From Symbiodinium sp. CCMP2592 (lineage: Eukaryota > Sar > Dinophyceae > Suessiales > Symbiodiniaceae), in the NCBI GenBank assembly GCA_905221615.1, contig CAJNDT010005757.1, forward strand, positions 1-64,000: DNA of 64,000 bases. Reading direction: 5' to 3'. Positions 30,017 to 42,790 of the stretch are shown here, piece after piece (position 1 is the first letter of the stretch; each line of letters begins with the position of its first letter). Under the pieces are notes generated by a model that did not search any database, was not told the origin of the DNA, and saw only the letters and a program-made list of their open reading frames with translations. A program made the translations under genes and the position numbers.

Positions 30017-30669
30017 TCGGGCGGTTTTAGGTTTCTAGGGTAACGGGGGTTTATAAGGGGTTTTAGGGGCTTTAGGTTTTTAGGGGTTTTAGGGTTTTTA
30101 AGTTTTTAGGCATTTCCGTCCAAGCCCCGGAGTTGCCCAAAAAAGGGGCCTTCAGAATCAGAGGAGGGTTTTGGAGGTACATTCTGCTATAATCATAATG
30201 AACCCCCGAAACCCTGTTCTAATTATTAAGGCACCTATAAAACTTAGAACCCTCATGGAAACCCTTATAGACCCCTTTTAAAGGAACCATATTCTAAAGC
30301 CATTAGGCAAATCGCTTCGACTGCCAAAGCCACCTGAAGGTCGTGCCGCCTTCGCGCACTGCAATCCCATGCACCCCGAGCCATCAACCATTCGAAATCA
30401 CAAGGAAGTTTAAGGTTTTGGGTTTAGGTTTTCAGGGTTCGGTTCATAGGGGGGTAAGGGGGAGGGGGGTAGGGGGCCTTAATTCCAGAAATATGGACTT
30501 AATAAGGCCTATACTTAAGGAAGTATAGTCCCTTACGCCTCTCCCCCTACCCCCCTAAGCTTCCCTATGATGAAATCCACAAGCTGCAATCATGCCCGAG
30601 GCTGTGGCTCTGCACTCGGTGACGACGGCAATCCCTGGAAGGATTTGCTCGGCTTATCGTAAATCAGAA

Positions 30670-30765
30670 GGTCCATATACACTGCCATTATGGACTTAGG
30701 CCCCCCGAAACTATAATAGGATGGTCTTTTGGTACCTGAACCCATCATGGTAGTGTAGATGGACC
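30670..30765. mobile_element. Palindromic element, family G
   Basis: GGTCCATATACACTGCCATTATGG and CATCATGGTAGTGTAGATGGACC are inverted ends. A second member is at 58042-58139. Confidence 0.8.
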
Positions 30766-31849
30766 CTCTGGGTAAGGGCTTACAAAGGTTCCACATATGG
30801 GTTTTAGGGCTGACAGGGCATATAGGGCTACCATAAGGGTTCGTCTTAGCGGATTCTACAAGGCTTGGGGGCTTAGTGTCGGGCCAAAGACGTCGAGTCG
30901 TTTACGTTCGGGATTTGGCTTGGGGATTAGTGTTTAGGGGTTTGGGGTGTAGGGATTTAGGGTTTAGGGGTTTAGCGTTTAGGGGGTTTAGGGTTTAGGG
31001 GTTTATGGGGTTTGGGGTATTAGGGTGTAGGGGTTTAGGGTGTGGGGTTACTGCCGGCACTATTGTCAAACCAATCGCTGCTACCATTTCTGGTGCTGTT
31101 ACTCCGCAGGCTATATTCATAAGCTCATCCTAGATGATTAGGGGTTAGGAAAACAGGCTTTATCTTAAGCGATATCGATTCAGGACTGTGGAGGCTTGCC
31201 AACTCTGGCTTCCAGGCTCGAGCGGCAGGGTGGTTGGTGGATATTGGGCGTATAGACTTAGAAACCGAAAAACAACATGGTAACGGCTTGTATTCAGTAC
31301 AACATACTCGGTACGCACCCCCTCCCCGTTCCCCATTATACTTCGAACGGTTGGGCTTTGTGGGGACCGGGTGAGTCTCGAATGGATTGTAGGAAACACA
31401 AGTGGCAATGCCCAAGAAGGCGATCTGACTGTAGATCAAGATTGACAATTTCGGCTTCTGCATCGAAACAAAGCCTACAAACAACAAACCAGAAAACCCC
31501 TGAACCCTTAAACTCATACGGTTGATGATGTAAATCCTGCATTAATTAAGGACGCTAAACTATGGGAATTATGGTCTACCCCTTATTATGGGCAATGCAG
31601 CATTTATACCATCAACCGTATGAAGCCCTAACATGTCCGGCCGCAAGGAAAGGTCGCGCGCCTGATGTGGGGCTTCATTCGGTGGTAGCTGTGGAGCACC
31701 TGGCCAGGACGTCCAGCTTCAGGGCTTCAAGGTGTTTTGGGTGTGAGGGTTTATATAAGGATCGGGTGTAAGGGTTTAGGGTTCAAGAGTTATAGGAGTT
31801 CAGATTTCGGTTTGAGGAGGGTGTTCAGGGTGTTTTTGGTTCTGTTTAT

Positions 31850-31952
31850 GGGAGTTTCCGAAACTGGGGGACCCTAATATAGTACCCTAAATAGTGGGAT
31901 CCTTATCACAAGGACCCCAACTAATAAGGTACCCTCATTTTGGCAAACTCCC
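31850..31952. mobile_element. Palindromic element, family D
   Basis: GGGAGTTTCCGAAACTGGGG and TTTGGCAAACTCCC ends; centre with AATAGTGGGATCCTTAT as in 27316. Confidence 0.8.
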
Positions 31953-31999
31953 AAATAAAGCTCGGGCTTAAGGCTTGTATTGTGGAGTGTATCAGCAGT

Positions 32000-33270
32000 G
32001 GAGGTCACGGGCTTTGCTTCTGGAATTTACCGGGGTTTTGAGCCGTGCATGAGCCATACACTTAGACCCTTATAGCCAGAACCACATGCCCTGCGTAGAC
32101 CCTAAACCCTAAACCGGCCTCTGCGCCGTCCTCCGCCTAAGCCCTAGCCGTTTGTAACAACGTTTCAGAGTCAAACCTCAGAACTTGCAAATTTCTAGAT
32201 CCCAAACATCACAGTCCGACAGCGTAGACACTCTCCGAAACCTAAAGCCTTTACGCATTAAATCCTTCAACCCCAGCACTCGACGAATGAAAGTCACTAG
32301 TTTCTGGATTATCGAGAAACATGTTTGTGCTTTAAGCCGCGGGAAAAACATGGACGAATGCTGTTACTTGGGATCTTCCTCTGCCATTATACCCATATAA
32401 ACAAAGGAAAAGCTGTCCCAACGGTCTAGCTAAGGAGGTTAGATTTGGTGCTTTCGGATTTGATTCCAAGCTTCGGCGAAATTAAAACCCTAAGTTCACA
32501 GGATTGAGCGCTTCAGGATTCGACGGCGGTCGTCAATACAGGACAAACCCCTGATATAGAGGCCAGAGAAGCCAGGACAAAAGGTATGTTCTACTAGCTA
32601 TACGAGTATGCTACACTAGGTCAGACCCGTAGTTGGTCGCAAGTAGGTACGGTCAGAACGCCAGCCTCTGGCCCCGAATACGACGGCACTCGGTTCAAGA
32701 ATACTACAGTACTCAATGCACAGCTCTATACATGCGGTCTTGCGTACAACCTGCTCGCCTGACTTTACCTATCGCACCAAAACCACAGAAAAAAAAGCTG
32801 GATCGGCAGTTAACACACAGTATCCCAAACCTCAACCCGAGTGCCCATACGCAAGTTCAGTGGACCCTCCGTAGAGGTTACATATACTATGAGCATAGAC
32901 ACATGTACATACAGATTACCGGTGCTGTCTAACTGTACATGTTTATATGTGGATATACTTATGTCTGCATGTATGTGTATGTGTATTACACATAGAAGCC
33001 GCGTGCAACCGGAAACCTGTCAACGGTAGCAGGGCTCGAGAGGGGAAGCTGAACTGGTGGCTGCAGGAGACTACAGCTCTTTCCATTGCACATGGCAGAA
33101 ATCAAGTCTGTTCGGGTTTAGGGTCATCATCCTCTTACACCCTCCTCAATTTAGCATCGGACAGGCCCGGTCTAGCCTAAACATATTTCAACCACTTCAG
33201 CACCGACCAGCGCTGGAATTCACAGTTTAAGTCGTTGGGATGTTGGTTCTTGCATTTCGGGTTTAGGGTT
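32000..33270. other. Stretch without a supported gene
   Basis: Unique sequence with a short TATGTGTATG simple repeat near 32960. No frame stands out on either strand. Confidence 0.4.
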
Positions 33271-33546
33271 TAATACACGGGCCTTTAATTTGAACACGGT
33301 TTTGGGTCCGCTATACTATAATTATGATAAGGACCCTCCAAAATAGTATTTGTAATTATTTAAGCCGTTGCGTTAGGGATGTTCGAACCGGAAGGCCACG
33401 CCGGGCCTATCGTCGACAGGAGCTGTTGTTGGACCTGCTGGTGACTACCTATACCTAGACCCTAAGGAACCTACCCTTTTAGGGTTCCTTACAACGATTT
33501 CCTTCTATGAGTCCTTAAGAAAGTTAGTTGATTTGGGGTTAAGGTA

Positions 33547-33620
33547 GGCTCCATTGTAATTAGTTCCTTTTTGGGATTAGATCCTAAATATGAACCACGA
33601 AACGGAACTACAATAGAGCC
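33547..33620. mobile_element. Palindromic element, family I
   Basis: GGCTCCATTGTAATTAGTTCC and GGAACTACAATAGAGCC are inverted ends around TTTTTGGGATTAGATCC. A related copy is at 43109-43205 and a half copy at 49527-49574. Confidence 0.75.
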
Positions 33621-34023
33621 GGTAGGTAGTGAGGACTCAGTGTTCTGCTTCTTACGGGAAAGTGTGGGGATGTGACTCGGTGTTCGTATTCGCGGCCGCT
33701 ACTTATAGGTGACTCAGTAAGGAGGGTTACAAGTGAGGCAGCTATAGGCTGAGTCTTAACACCGATCAAGCTGCTTCAAACCATTCCTCATGCCCCTGAT
33801 CTCCCTGTATACGGGCTAGGCCAGGGTTGGCTGGGTGGGCAAAGGACTCGGACTTAATAAGGCTTTTGTCCTGGAGTCCTTTAAACTCAGGCTATTTTGA
33901 GGATCCGGGCACCTCCCTAAACCCTAAACCCTAAACCTAGCAGTTTAAGGAGCATTGAAGCTTCCGTCGTCTGCAAAGCCATCACCTTCAGCTCGCTTAT
34001 TTGGCAGCCAAGGACTTATAGGG

Positions 34024-34170
34024 TCCTTAAGGGAGTGTGGTTCAAGGGAGGAGGGTACAAGGGACGCTTAGGGAACGTTAAGGGAACCTTAGGAGCACTA
34101 GAGAGAACTGGGGCTAGTAACTGGGGGATAGTAGGGTTTTCTACCCCTCTTGGAGCCCCCTCCCATAAGG
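34024..34170. mobile_element. Palindromic element, family K
   Basis: CCTTAAGGGAGTGTGGTTCAAGG and CTTGGAGCCCCCTCCCATAAGG are imperfect inverted ends. The second copy is at 48583-48716. Confidence 0.65.
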
Positions 34171-34250
34171 GAAAGAACCGCCTGCAACATCTGCACGAGC
34201 TGCTCCGCAACGTTCATGACCTCTGCAAGCCCAAGTGTTTCAGAAGCGCC
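34165..34250 (-). CDS. Candidate minus-strand exon abutting a family K element
   Basis: The minus strand reads GASETLGLAEVMNVAEQLVQ then MLQAVLSLMG, an acidic amphipathic helix. The + strand reads KNRLQHLHELLRNVHDL, also helix-like. Unique, GC-richer than its flanks, 85 bp. Confidence 0.3.
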
Positions 34251-34282
34251 AAACCCCAAAACTCCAGAACCTAACAATAAGG

Positions 34283-34447
34283 CTATAAGGGCCTTAATAC
34301 TAATAGGGTTTTAGGGTCGCGAATGGCATGAAGGAACTTGCTAATCTTGACCAGTCCACCAGGGGGGGAATTTGGGGGTCTATTATACTATAATTTTAAC
34401 AAGGAACCCCCAAAATAGTATAGGTACTTCTTAAGGCCCCCTGTTAC
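34283..34447. mobile_element. Palindromic element, family C, interrupted
   Basis: CTATAAGGGCCTTAATAC at the left and TTAAGGCCCCC at the right, with the usual TATACTATAATTTTAA centre. About 50 bp of unrelated sequence interrupts the left half. Confidence 0.6.
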
Positions 34448-34729
34448 AGGTAGAGAGCCTCAACGATTTCTTCACCCTGCTTGTAAACCCCAAGCGCTAA
34501 ACCTAAAACTAAAGCCGTAAACCAACAAATTTTCCAAAGACCTAAACTCTAAACCAACGAGAACGAGCGTCAAAGAAGCCCAGTGATTGAAATGCAGTCA
34601 GAGTGGGTCTCTGATACACGGTTAGAACATCAGAATAGGGTATAATATACGTGCACGGTTGAGGGATCAGAAAACGGTTTGGGGAACTTGTGCAAATAAC
34701 TACATAAGGACAAAGGGAAAACTGCCAAA

Positions 34730-35140
<411 letters not shown>

Positions 35141-35462
35141 CAGCATCATGAACCCCCCCACCCTGGACCAATTCTTGGGGCCGCGGCATTGGGATTTGGA
35201 GGTGCCGACGGCGGGCGCAAGAGCCGATGATGCACGGTCCTGCCAGCAAAAGGCAAGACGCAAGCAAAGATCACGGAACCTGGGAACATTCATGAAAGCA
35301 GCTATAAACATGAATTCCGAGGTCCAAATTAAGAACCTGAATTGAGACAGTCTGGGCAAACTACACAACATACATGAAGCCTGCCGACAGATCTGTTAAA
35401 CCCCTAACACTCTGGACTTCTAACTGCCATAGACCCTTAGCCTTAACCCCTTCTGTGCCCTT

Positions 35463-35564
35463 TCAGCCGAGCCACGGTGGAGGCGTTGAAGAGTTCGCCG
35501 AGTGGGGTGACAAGGCACCCATGGAAGCTTCCTCAGTGTCGGCCCATCTCTTCTTCTTGTGCTC
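35463..35564 (-). CDS. Candidate minus-strand terminal exon next to a family C fragment
   Basis: Directly after the element end CCCCTATGTTAG on the minus strand a frame reads EHKKKRWADTEEASMGALSP then HSANSSTPPPWLG and stops. The + strand has a competing open frame (SHGGGVEEFAEWGDK). The setting parallels 28989-29087. Confidence 0.35.
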   Translation of the reverse strand, partial: EHKKKRWADTEEASMGALSPHSANSSTPPPWLG

Positions 35565-36294
35565 TAACATAGGGGCTTTAATAATTAGAATAAGGTTTTG
35601 GCCCCAAAATAGCATAGGTAAGTACGTCCGGCAGGGCTGCTAGATGTTGCAAAGCTGCCGAAGATTCAGAGAAGGAACTCACGGCTGTTTTTTTCGGTTT
35701 AGGTGGTTAGGGGTTTAAGTTTTCACCAGACGCATGGGCACAATACCGCCGTGTATACGGAAGCTCCTAGCCACAAAGCAGATTTCCCCAACCAAAACGC
35801 ACTAGAATTCAGGGCCCGGTTGCAGCTCCACCTCCTTTAAGTTAGCAGCGCGCGACCATACAATTATACATTATCCAAACAATAAGTGGGTTGTTCGAGC
35901 CACATTTATGCCCTACGCCCTACGCCCTATAAAACTCCGTAGCGCCAGAATTCAAAAAATGTCCTAGACCCTGAAAACCGTATACAGCTAATCCTAAGCC
36001 CAAACCAGAACATCTCGGGCTCGCCAGGCATCATCCGCATCACTTAAAACGTATTTGGCAATATGCCATGTGGCGAAATAACGGCTAAGATCAACGTTTA
36101 GATCATCCCTCTGAATTTAGGGTCCGATTTAGCCTTGCAGGACGGGATTCGAGATCAGCTTCTGCCTTAATAAACTCTGTGCGGATGTTATGGACGTTTC
36201 AAGTAATTAGGGGTGACGGGCTGTTGGGGTATTTCGAATTTCGAACACCTTCCTCGTATGGAGCAGTCGCCTCGCGTCTTGCGACTCATTTTAA

Positions 36295-36390
36295 TGTAGG
36301 AACCTGATTAAGAAACCTTGGGCCTGCTCCTTGTATGAATCCTACTATTTTGGGGTGATAGGCCCAGGGTTTCTTAATCAGGTTCCTACA
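36295..36390. mobile_element. Palindromic element, family F
   Basis: TGTAGGAACCTGATTAAGAAA and TTTCTTAATCAGGTTCCTACA flank a 50-bp centre unlike that of the copy at 28372. Confidence 0.85.
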
Positions 36391-36586
36391 TTACCATGTT
36401 GGGATTTGTTCATCTGACCGGGTGTGCAGCTCTTTCGTCAGCGAATCGCTGCTCTGGTCCGTGTACAATGGCTTCGGGTCAGACTGGCTTCCCTGGCGAA
36501 CCCCGCGATGCGCAGCCACGTCTATTTCTTCGGCCGTCCGCATCTTGCGGGCGCTTTGTTTATTACATTGCCTCAACCGCAAAATT

Positions 36587-36690
36587 GGGGTTTCCGAAAG
36601 CAGGGGTACCTTATTTTGGGGTCCTTATAATCAGGATCCTACTACTATTTCGGGAACTATATTAGGGTCCCCTGTTTTCGGAAAGGTCCC
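36587..36690. mobile_element. Palindromic element, family D
   Basis: GGGGTTTCCGAAAGCAGGGG and CCTGTTTTCGGAAAGGTCCC ends; GGTACC and AGGATCCTACTA centre words shared with the family. Confidence 0.8.
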
Positions 36691-36745
36691 GAGCACTGCC
36701 ACAGGCCCCGAAAGGCATGCTCTCCTCACCCCAAGCCCTAATCTG

Positions 36746-36841
36746 AGTTGCTGAGTTCATAAGCCTCAAAAAGTGTACACTTTCAGTTCTATAGTGGGTG
36801 ATATTATCCCAAAAAGTGTAAAGTGTATCCACTCAGCTACT
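36746..36841. mobile_element. Palindromic element, family H
   Basis: AGTTGCTGAGTTCAT and ACTCAGCTACT ends, inner AAGTGTACACTTTCAG and AAAGTGTAAAGTG. A second copy is at 48274-48377 with closely similar sequence throughout. Confidence 0.8.
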
Positions 36842-37782
36842 TATAAGTATTTACAGTAATTGTTCCGATCAACAAAGGCCCCGACATTTAAACTACGGAT
36901 TCATCAACTCAAAACTTATTATGAAGCCTGAACAACCCGTTATACTGCCCTGAGCTATGCCCCTTTTGCGGGCATTCAAAGCTCCCATGCGCAATGACTC
37001 GGCAATCCTCCTCTCGCAAAGTTTCAGGATTTAGTATAAAACTCGACAATAGAACCTGGATTTGCTAGGAATCGTAACTAATTATGATAACCTTACAAGC
37101 CTTACATAGTTGAGGGGGGGGGGAGTGATATCCTTACACATGGGTGGGGGGGAGGGGGGCTCAGGTAGGGACAAAAGAAGCCGCTGAGGGCTGGACGGAC
37201 ACAGTACCTTGGCCAAGAAAAAGGAGCAAGACTCCAGGTGCTGCATAGGCTTGCACAAAGCGCTATCCTAGTATAACTTAAGGAGGCTCCAGGTCCGGGC
37301 TTGGCCATTCTGAGGACGCGGTTGAAGCTTCGAAAACCCGGCCGTCGGCTTTGGAGGATATCATATTTGCTGGAGGATTATCGGGTGTGTCTCGACAGCC
37401 CGAAGGATCATGTGCATTGTGAGTGGTTCTACAAGTTCTGCAAGTCGGGTAGCCACGGCTCGACCATGGCAGTAAGACCCAATAAAGTGTTTATCGCCCT
37501 TAGAACGACCGACACATTTAGATAGTGAGCACTTAAGCTAATTTGATGATTTCTCATTGGGGGTTCAAGTCAAGCTGTGCCCAGACCTTTACAAATAGAA
37601 CCTAACCAGCATCCAATGAAAGCGTCTTCAATCCTGCACAACCCACAAAAAAACGTTGCCGTATGCACCAAGCTGACATCTATTCAAGGCCCAGACACAG
37701 TTTCAAGGACCCCAAACTATGCAGACAGACGATTGTACAACATGGAACCCGAGTACAACTCACACAAACACACACGTGCACA

Positions 37783-37822
37783 CAAACACAAAAACACACA
37801 CACACACACACACACACGCAGG
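37783..37822. repeat. (CA)n microsatellite
   Basis: CACAAA and CA repeats; the overlapping His/Thr-rich ORFs are not genes. Confidence 0.95.
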
Positions 37823-38130
37823 CAACGAGCGAGCAAGCAAATGGCCAAGCAAAACGCCATTTACAGCAAAGTAAGTTCTGCGCTGAGCTAAGCTAGACTA
37901 GCAAGTTGGCAAAGAAACAAGCACACACGAAGACAAACGAACAAGCCGGCTTTTTAAGCCCTAGGACCCTAAAACCCAACCCTAATTTTGAGGGTTTAGG
38001 GCTTTAGGGTTTTAGGGTGCTAAGACCAGGAGACCCCTTCCCTGTTGAAAAGGACATCTCTGCAGCCCCGGGAGCTTGCCGTCTCTGAGCGAAGGTCAAG
38101 TCGGAAGCCCCTTCGCCAGGTTTCAAGTGT

Positions 38131-38412
38131 GGGAGTTTCCGATAACTCGAGGTACCTTTTTTATTCCGATCTATACGAGTTCCTTAAAGGGATCTATGAG
38201 GGTTCTATAAAGGGTTTAGGGTTTAGAGTTTCCGAAAATTTGAGGTACCTTATTTGGGGGTCCTTATATCAAGGATCCTTGCTTGCTTGCGTCGAGCTCT
38301 GTCCGGTTAGGTGTGCGATTAATTCAATCATGCATCTACAGCTTCAGCAACTCAGATATCAAGGATCCTACTATTTGCATGCTGTATCAGGGTCCCCTGG
38401 TTTCGGAAACTA
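38131..38412. mobile_element. Palindromic element, family D, with internal duplication
   Basis: GGGAGTTTCCGATAACTCG at 38131 and a second GAGTTTCCGAAAATTTG near 38227 face a single GGTTTCGGAAACTACC end. This suggests one copy inserted in or duplicated beside another. Confidence 0.65.
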
Positions 38413-39039
38413 CCGTGTAGGGTTTGGGCCTGCCGGTTGCTTGTAACATGTAACTTTATGCCGGAGAGTGTGTTGAGCAATCTGTCATCAAACGAACTAA
38501 ATTGTTAAAACTTGATGCGCATAGATAACCCTTATAGAAACGCTGAAGCTGTGAGTTCGGCTTGGGGTCTCTGGGCCCTTGCAACTACGATGCCCCTTGT
38601 CAAATTTTGGAAAGACATCCTTTGAGAACCCTTGTAGGACCTATAAGAAAAAAACATTACACGACACACACCAGCTGAACCGAAATCCACCGGAGGAGCC
38701 CGGATAGAGTGGTATACGTTAGATGGGGCCCCGGCCCACTAATAGTTCAAAAATAGGTTTATTATCAAACAGACAGGCCAAAAGTAGCACAAGGAAATCT
38801 GATCTCATTCGGTTTTCCAGGGCCAGGCAGTGTTTTGAATCCAAATATGTTTGGCATAGTATGGCGATTACGGCTGTGAGATGGGGTCGGACCGGCGAAG
38901 AGGTTGGGAGGAGCTATCTGCAACTTACCAGCGAAGAGGTTTGGAACCACGGTTTCGTTACCATCGCAACCTGGGCCCGGAGACCTTCTTTCAGACGGCC
39001 TGGACGCGGGGACTGGACTGGCCCGGCCGCCAGAGAGAC

Positions 39040-40315
39040 AGAGCAAAACTAGCAAGAAAAGCACAAAAAAAGCACAATCGGACCGCGTCGAGCACAAGAA
39101 AAGCACAACAGACAGAGACAATTTTGCACCAGAACTGCCGCGCGCCAATGTGTTTTGAAATCATGGAGCACAAAAAAAGCACAAACATACAAACACGTTT
39201 GGTTTTTGGAGCACAAGAAAAGCACAAAAAAAAAGAACAATCGGATCGTTTCGAGCACAAGAAAAGCACAACAGCCGGAGCGTTTCGAGCACAAGAAAAG
39301 CACAAAAAAAAAGCACAAACATACAAACACGTTTGGTTTTTGGAGCACAAGAAAAGAACAAAAAAAAAGCACAATCGGAGCGTTTCGAGCACAAGAAAAG
39401 CACAACAGCCGGAGCGTTTCGAGCACAAGAAAAGCACAAAAAAAAAGCACAAACATACAAACACGTTTGGTTTTTGGAGCACAAGAGAAGCACAAAAAAA
39501 AAGCACAATCGGATCGTTTCGAGCACAAGAAAAGCACAACAGCCGGAGCGTTTCGAGCACAAGAAAAGCACAAAAAAAAAAGCACAAACATACAAACACG
39601 TTTGGTTTTCGGAGCACAAGAAAAGCACAAAAAAAAGCACAATCGGAGCGTTTCGAGCACAAGAAAAGCACAAAAAAAAGCACAAACATGCAAACACGTT
39701 TGCGGAAACGAGCCCGGAGGCCTGCCTAGATTGCAGAAAGAGTACAGACAGAGCACAAGAAAAGCACAACAGCCGGAGCGTTTCGAGCACAAGAAAAGCA
39801 CAAAAAAAAAGCACAAACATACAAACACGTTTGGTTTTTGGAGCACAAGAAAAGCACAAAAAAAAAGCACAATCGGATCGTTTCGAGCACAAGAAAAGCA
39901 CAACAGCCGGAGCGTTTCGAGCACAAGAAAAGCACAAAAAAAAAGCACAAACATACAAACACGTTTGGTTTTTGGAGCACAAGAAAAGCACAAAAAAAAC
40001 CAATCGGACCGTGTCGAGCACAAGAAGAGCACAACAGCCGGATCGTTTCGAGCACAAGAAAAGCACAAGAAAAAAACACAAACATACAAACACGTTTGGT
40101 TTTTGGAGCACAAGAAAAGCACACAAAAAAAGCACAATCGGACCGCTTCGAGCACAAGAAAAGCACAACAGCCGGATCGTTTTGAGCACAAGAAAAGCAC
40201 AAGAAAAGAAAAAAACACAAACATACAAACCCATTTGGTTTTTGGAGCACAAGAAAAGCACAAAAAAAAAACACAATCGGACCACGTCGAGCACAAGAAA
40301 AGCACAACAGAAAAG
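39040..40315. repeat. 134-bp satellite of GAGCACAAGAAAAGCACAA subunits
   Basis: ACGTTTGGTTTTTGGAGCAC recurs at 39195, 39329, 39463, 39598, 39827, 39961 and 40092, with a broken copy near 39695 and a diverged one near 40230. The usual period is 131-135 bp. Each unit has three or four GAGCACAAGAAAAGCAC subunits separated by AATCGGATCGTTTC or ACAGCCGGAGCGTTTC. The long ORFs on both strands result from the absence of stops in the unit. Confidence 0.95.
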
Positions 40316-41310
40316 AGGTCTCTGTGATCGAAATGTCGCGCCCGGGTACGCCTCTCAGTACTAAACTTGGTCGAAGAGCCCAGACCCCGGCCCGGCCCCA
40401 GCCGGGTCCGTTCAGCTTTCCAGCCCAGCCCCCTCAGCCCCCCCCCCAGCACCCCCAGCCCCCCCGCCCCGTCCCCCGTAGTCGCGAGGCATTGCAGCTC
40501 CTGATGTTTGCTCAAGATCGAATCCGAGAAAACAACAGGGGTGTGACTGTGTTTGCAACTCATGGGGTGGCAGTTTACTTGTTGTCTCAGTCTTGCGTTT
40601 TCCAATCATGCGAGCATGATCACAAACGAGTCAACATTTCAGCATTTCCCTGGTGCTTCATCTTGTGCTTCTGTTTCTGCCCACTATTAGTGAGGCGGGG
40701 CCGCACACAAGGTATACGACTGCATCCTTGTGCAAAAACTAAACTCATCCTGCGCTGTATTTGCGCTCTGAAGGCCAACTGGGGCATAGGGCACCCTAAA
40801 CCCTTAAGCCTGAACCCCTAAAGCTGCAAACCAACAAAGCCTAAACCCTGAAACCCTTACCCCGAGAGTCCAAGTACCCAATAATCATAAACTCTGCAAA
40901 ATCCTAACCTACATAACTATACTTTCCTAAAACCGAGTACCTAATTATTGGATCCTTTGGAACCTTAGGGTTACATCTCCAAACCAACAAAGCCTAAACC
41001 CTGAAACCCTTACATCTCCTAAACCCGGCGACCCTTACAGCTCCTAAACCCTGTAACCCTTACATCTCCTAAACCCTAAACCGCCTAATTAAACCCTTAC
41101 ATCTCCTAAACCCTAAACCCTATACATTTCCTAAACCTTAAACCCCAAAACCATAAACCCTAAGCTCCAAACCAAACTGAGGCCCCAAACGGTGCGCTGC
41201 TGTAGCTGTCGCGCGCATCGGACCATGCTGCTCTGCTGCCCTGGGCTTTAGGGTTTAGGGTTTAGGGTTCAGGGTTTACAGTTCAGGGTTTAGGGTTTAG
41301 GGGCCTTAAC
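40316..41310. other. Stretch with C-rich block and heptamers, no supported gene
   Basis: 40380-40490 is C-rich (CCCCCCAGCACCCCC). 40800-41300 is mostly CCCTAAA-type sequence, with an inverted pair AAGTACCCAATAAT / ACCTAATTATTGG at 40872-40960. Confidence 0.5.
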
Positions 41311-41596
41311 AATTAAAATAGGGGGCTTGGGGCACATTATACCATAACCATAAGGAAACCCCACAATAGTGTTTGCCTATAGTACGGGTTGTTGGTGCAG
41401 GGTTTGCAGGGGCTTAAGGATGCTGGATTTAGGGATTGGATGCACTCAATAACCTTGCTGTCCTTCATAGAGGATGTTCATGGTCTGATGGGTCTGATAG
41501 ATGATAGATGTCCAAGGTCATTCGCTTATGTGCTGTGTGACGTATCCGCAAGAAGATTATATTCAGACTAGGTTCGCGGATGATTGAATTTGTGCT

Positions 41597-41718
41597 TACG
41601 GTACAAGCTCAAAAGCTGGAAACCCAATAGCCTCAATCCCCATGAGTAATGTGTATACCGTAGGGGAATCCCGGTACTAACTGTCGTTAATCCGGTTTCC
41701 AACTGTTTTTTGGGGTTA
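41597..41718. mobile_element. Palindromic element, family E
   Basis: AAGCTCAAAAGCTGGAAACCC and CCGGTTTCCAACTG ends; inner AATAGCCTCAATCCC word as in 44493. It directly abuts the family A element at 41717. Confidence 0.7.
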
Positions 41719-41877
41719 CTTGGAGATTCATGGGTAGTCACAAGTAGGGTTATAAGTAGGGTAACTATGCATATAAGCCACATCATTACCCTAAACCCCT
41801 AAACCCTATAGAACCCTTGAAGGGAACCCTAAGCCCCTATATAACCCTACTTCGATCTACCCCGGAACCTTCAAGTA
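41717..41877. mobile_element. Palindromic element, family A
   Basis: TACTTGGAGATTCATGGG and CCCGGAACCTTCAAGTA ends. The interior includes GGGTTATAAGTAGGG and a CCCTAAACCCCTAAACCC heptamer block. Confidence 0.75.
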
Positions 41878-41906
41878 CTATAAGGCGACTCAGACTTGGG
41901 GCCCAG

Positions 41907-42066
41907 GAGCCTAGGATCCTGGATACTGCGGGCCCCTGACTGATAATCTAGGCTACCCAGTAACCTAAGAATAAAAAGGCCTCTCTTCTGGGTATTGGGT
42001 AACTTTATAAGGAACCTAGGACTACAAAAAGGGAATAAGGGTACTACTGGGCATCCTAGTAATAAG
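41907..42066. mobile_element. Palindromic element, family J
   Basis: Shares CTACCCAGTAACCTAAG and TTGGGTAACTTTATAAGGAAC with 21541-21880; ends are imperfectly inverted. Confidence 0.5.
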
Positions 42067-42361
42067 TCCCCCCAAACCTCATCTAGACCCAAGAGTAAAC
42101 ACTAAAACCCCAAATCCAGAAACCCTAACCCTCAAAGGATGCCTTTTCTAGACCTAAGAGTAACCTAGGAACAAACAACGCGTGCCCTTTGGGGTTTAAA
42201 GCGGGCTTATAAGGGGACTTGAACCCGAAAAAAAAGGGAATGAGGGCCTATCTCTGGGTCCTGGTCATAGTCGGAAACCTCCAAACCCTGGGTCTCTGAA
42301 GCCCAAAGCCAGAAACCCTACAAAAGGCGCCTGAAGAAATTGAAGTAATGCTTTTGGGGTA

Positions 42362-42478
42362 TACAGTAAACCCCAGAAAGTTGGAACATTGATTTAGGAT
42401 GATTAGTGCTGCGATTCCCTCTACTTTAGATTAAGGGCATGGGGATAATGATGTTCCAACTTTCTGGCTTCTACTGTA
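42362..42478. mobile_element. Palindromic element, family E, subtype with GGAACAT
   Basis: TACAGTAAACCCCAGAAAG and CTTTCTGGCTTCTACTGTA ends; interior TTGGAACATTGA and ATGATGTTCCAAC. Sister of 54605-54720. Confidence 0.8.
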
Positions 42479-42790
42479 AAAAGCTCTGAAAACTCAAAGC
42501 CCTGGAGTCTCTCAAGCCCAAAGCCTTAGCCTTAGGGGCCTTTAGTAGCCAGATCAAGGCTTAGGGGGGCTTGTACTAGACTTATAATGAGGAAACCCAA
42601 AACATTATTCGTTCCTGATTCCTGAGTGACCCCTAAATAATAATAATAACAGTAATAATGATAAATAATATGCACCCTTTTTGCTCTTATTCAGTTTCAA
42701 GATGGGAACCATACAATAAAAAGAGCTAAAGGGTACTGGTCAGGAACCTAGTTTTATGCCCCTTCAGTATGCCCTACGCATTTCATCCTT

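Noticed and set aside
39049..40605. Open frames of 340-520 codons on both strands
   Set aside because: They lie in the 134-bp satellite; all are periodic translations of the unit and have no protein-like variation.
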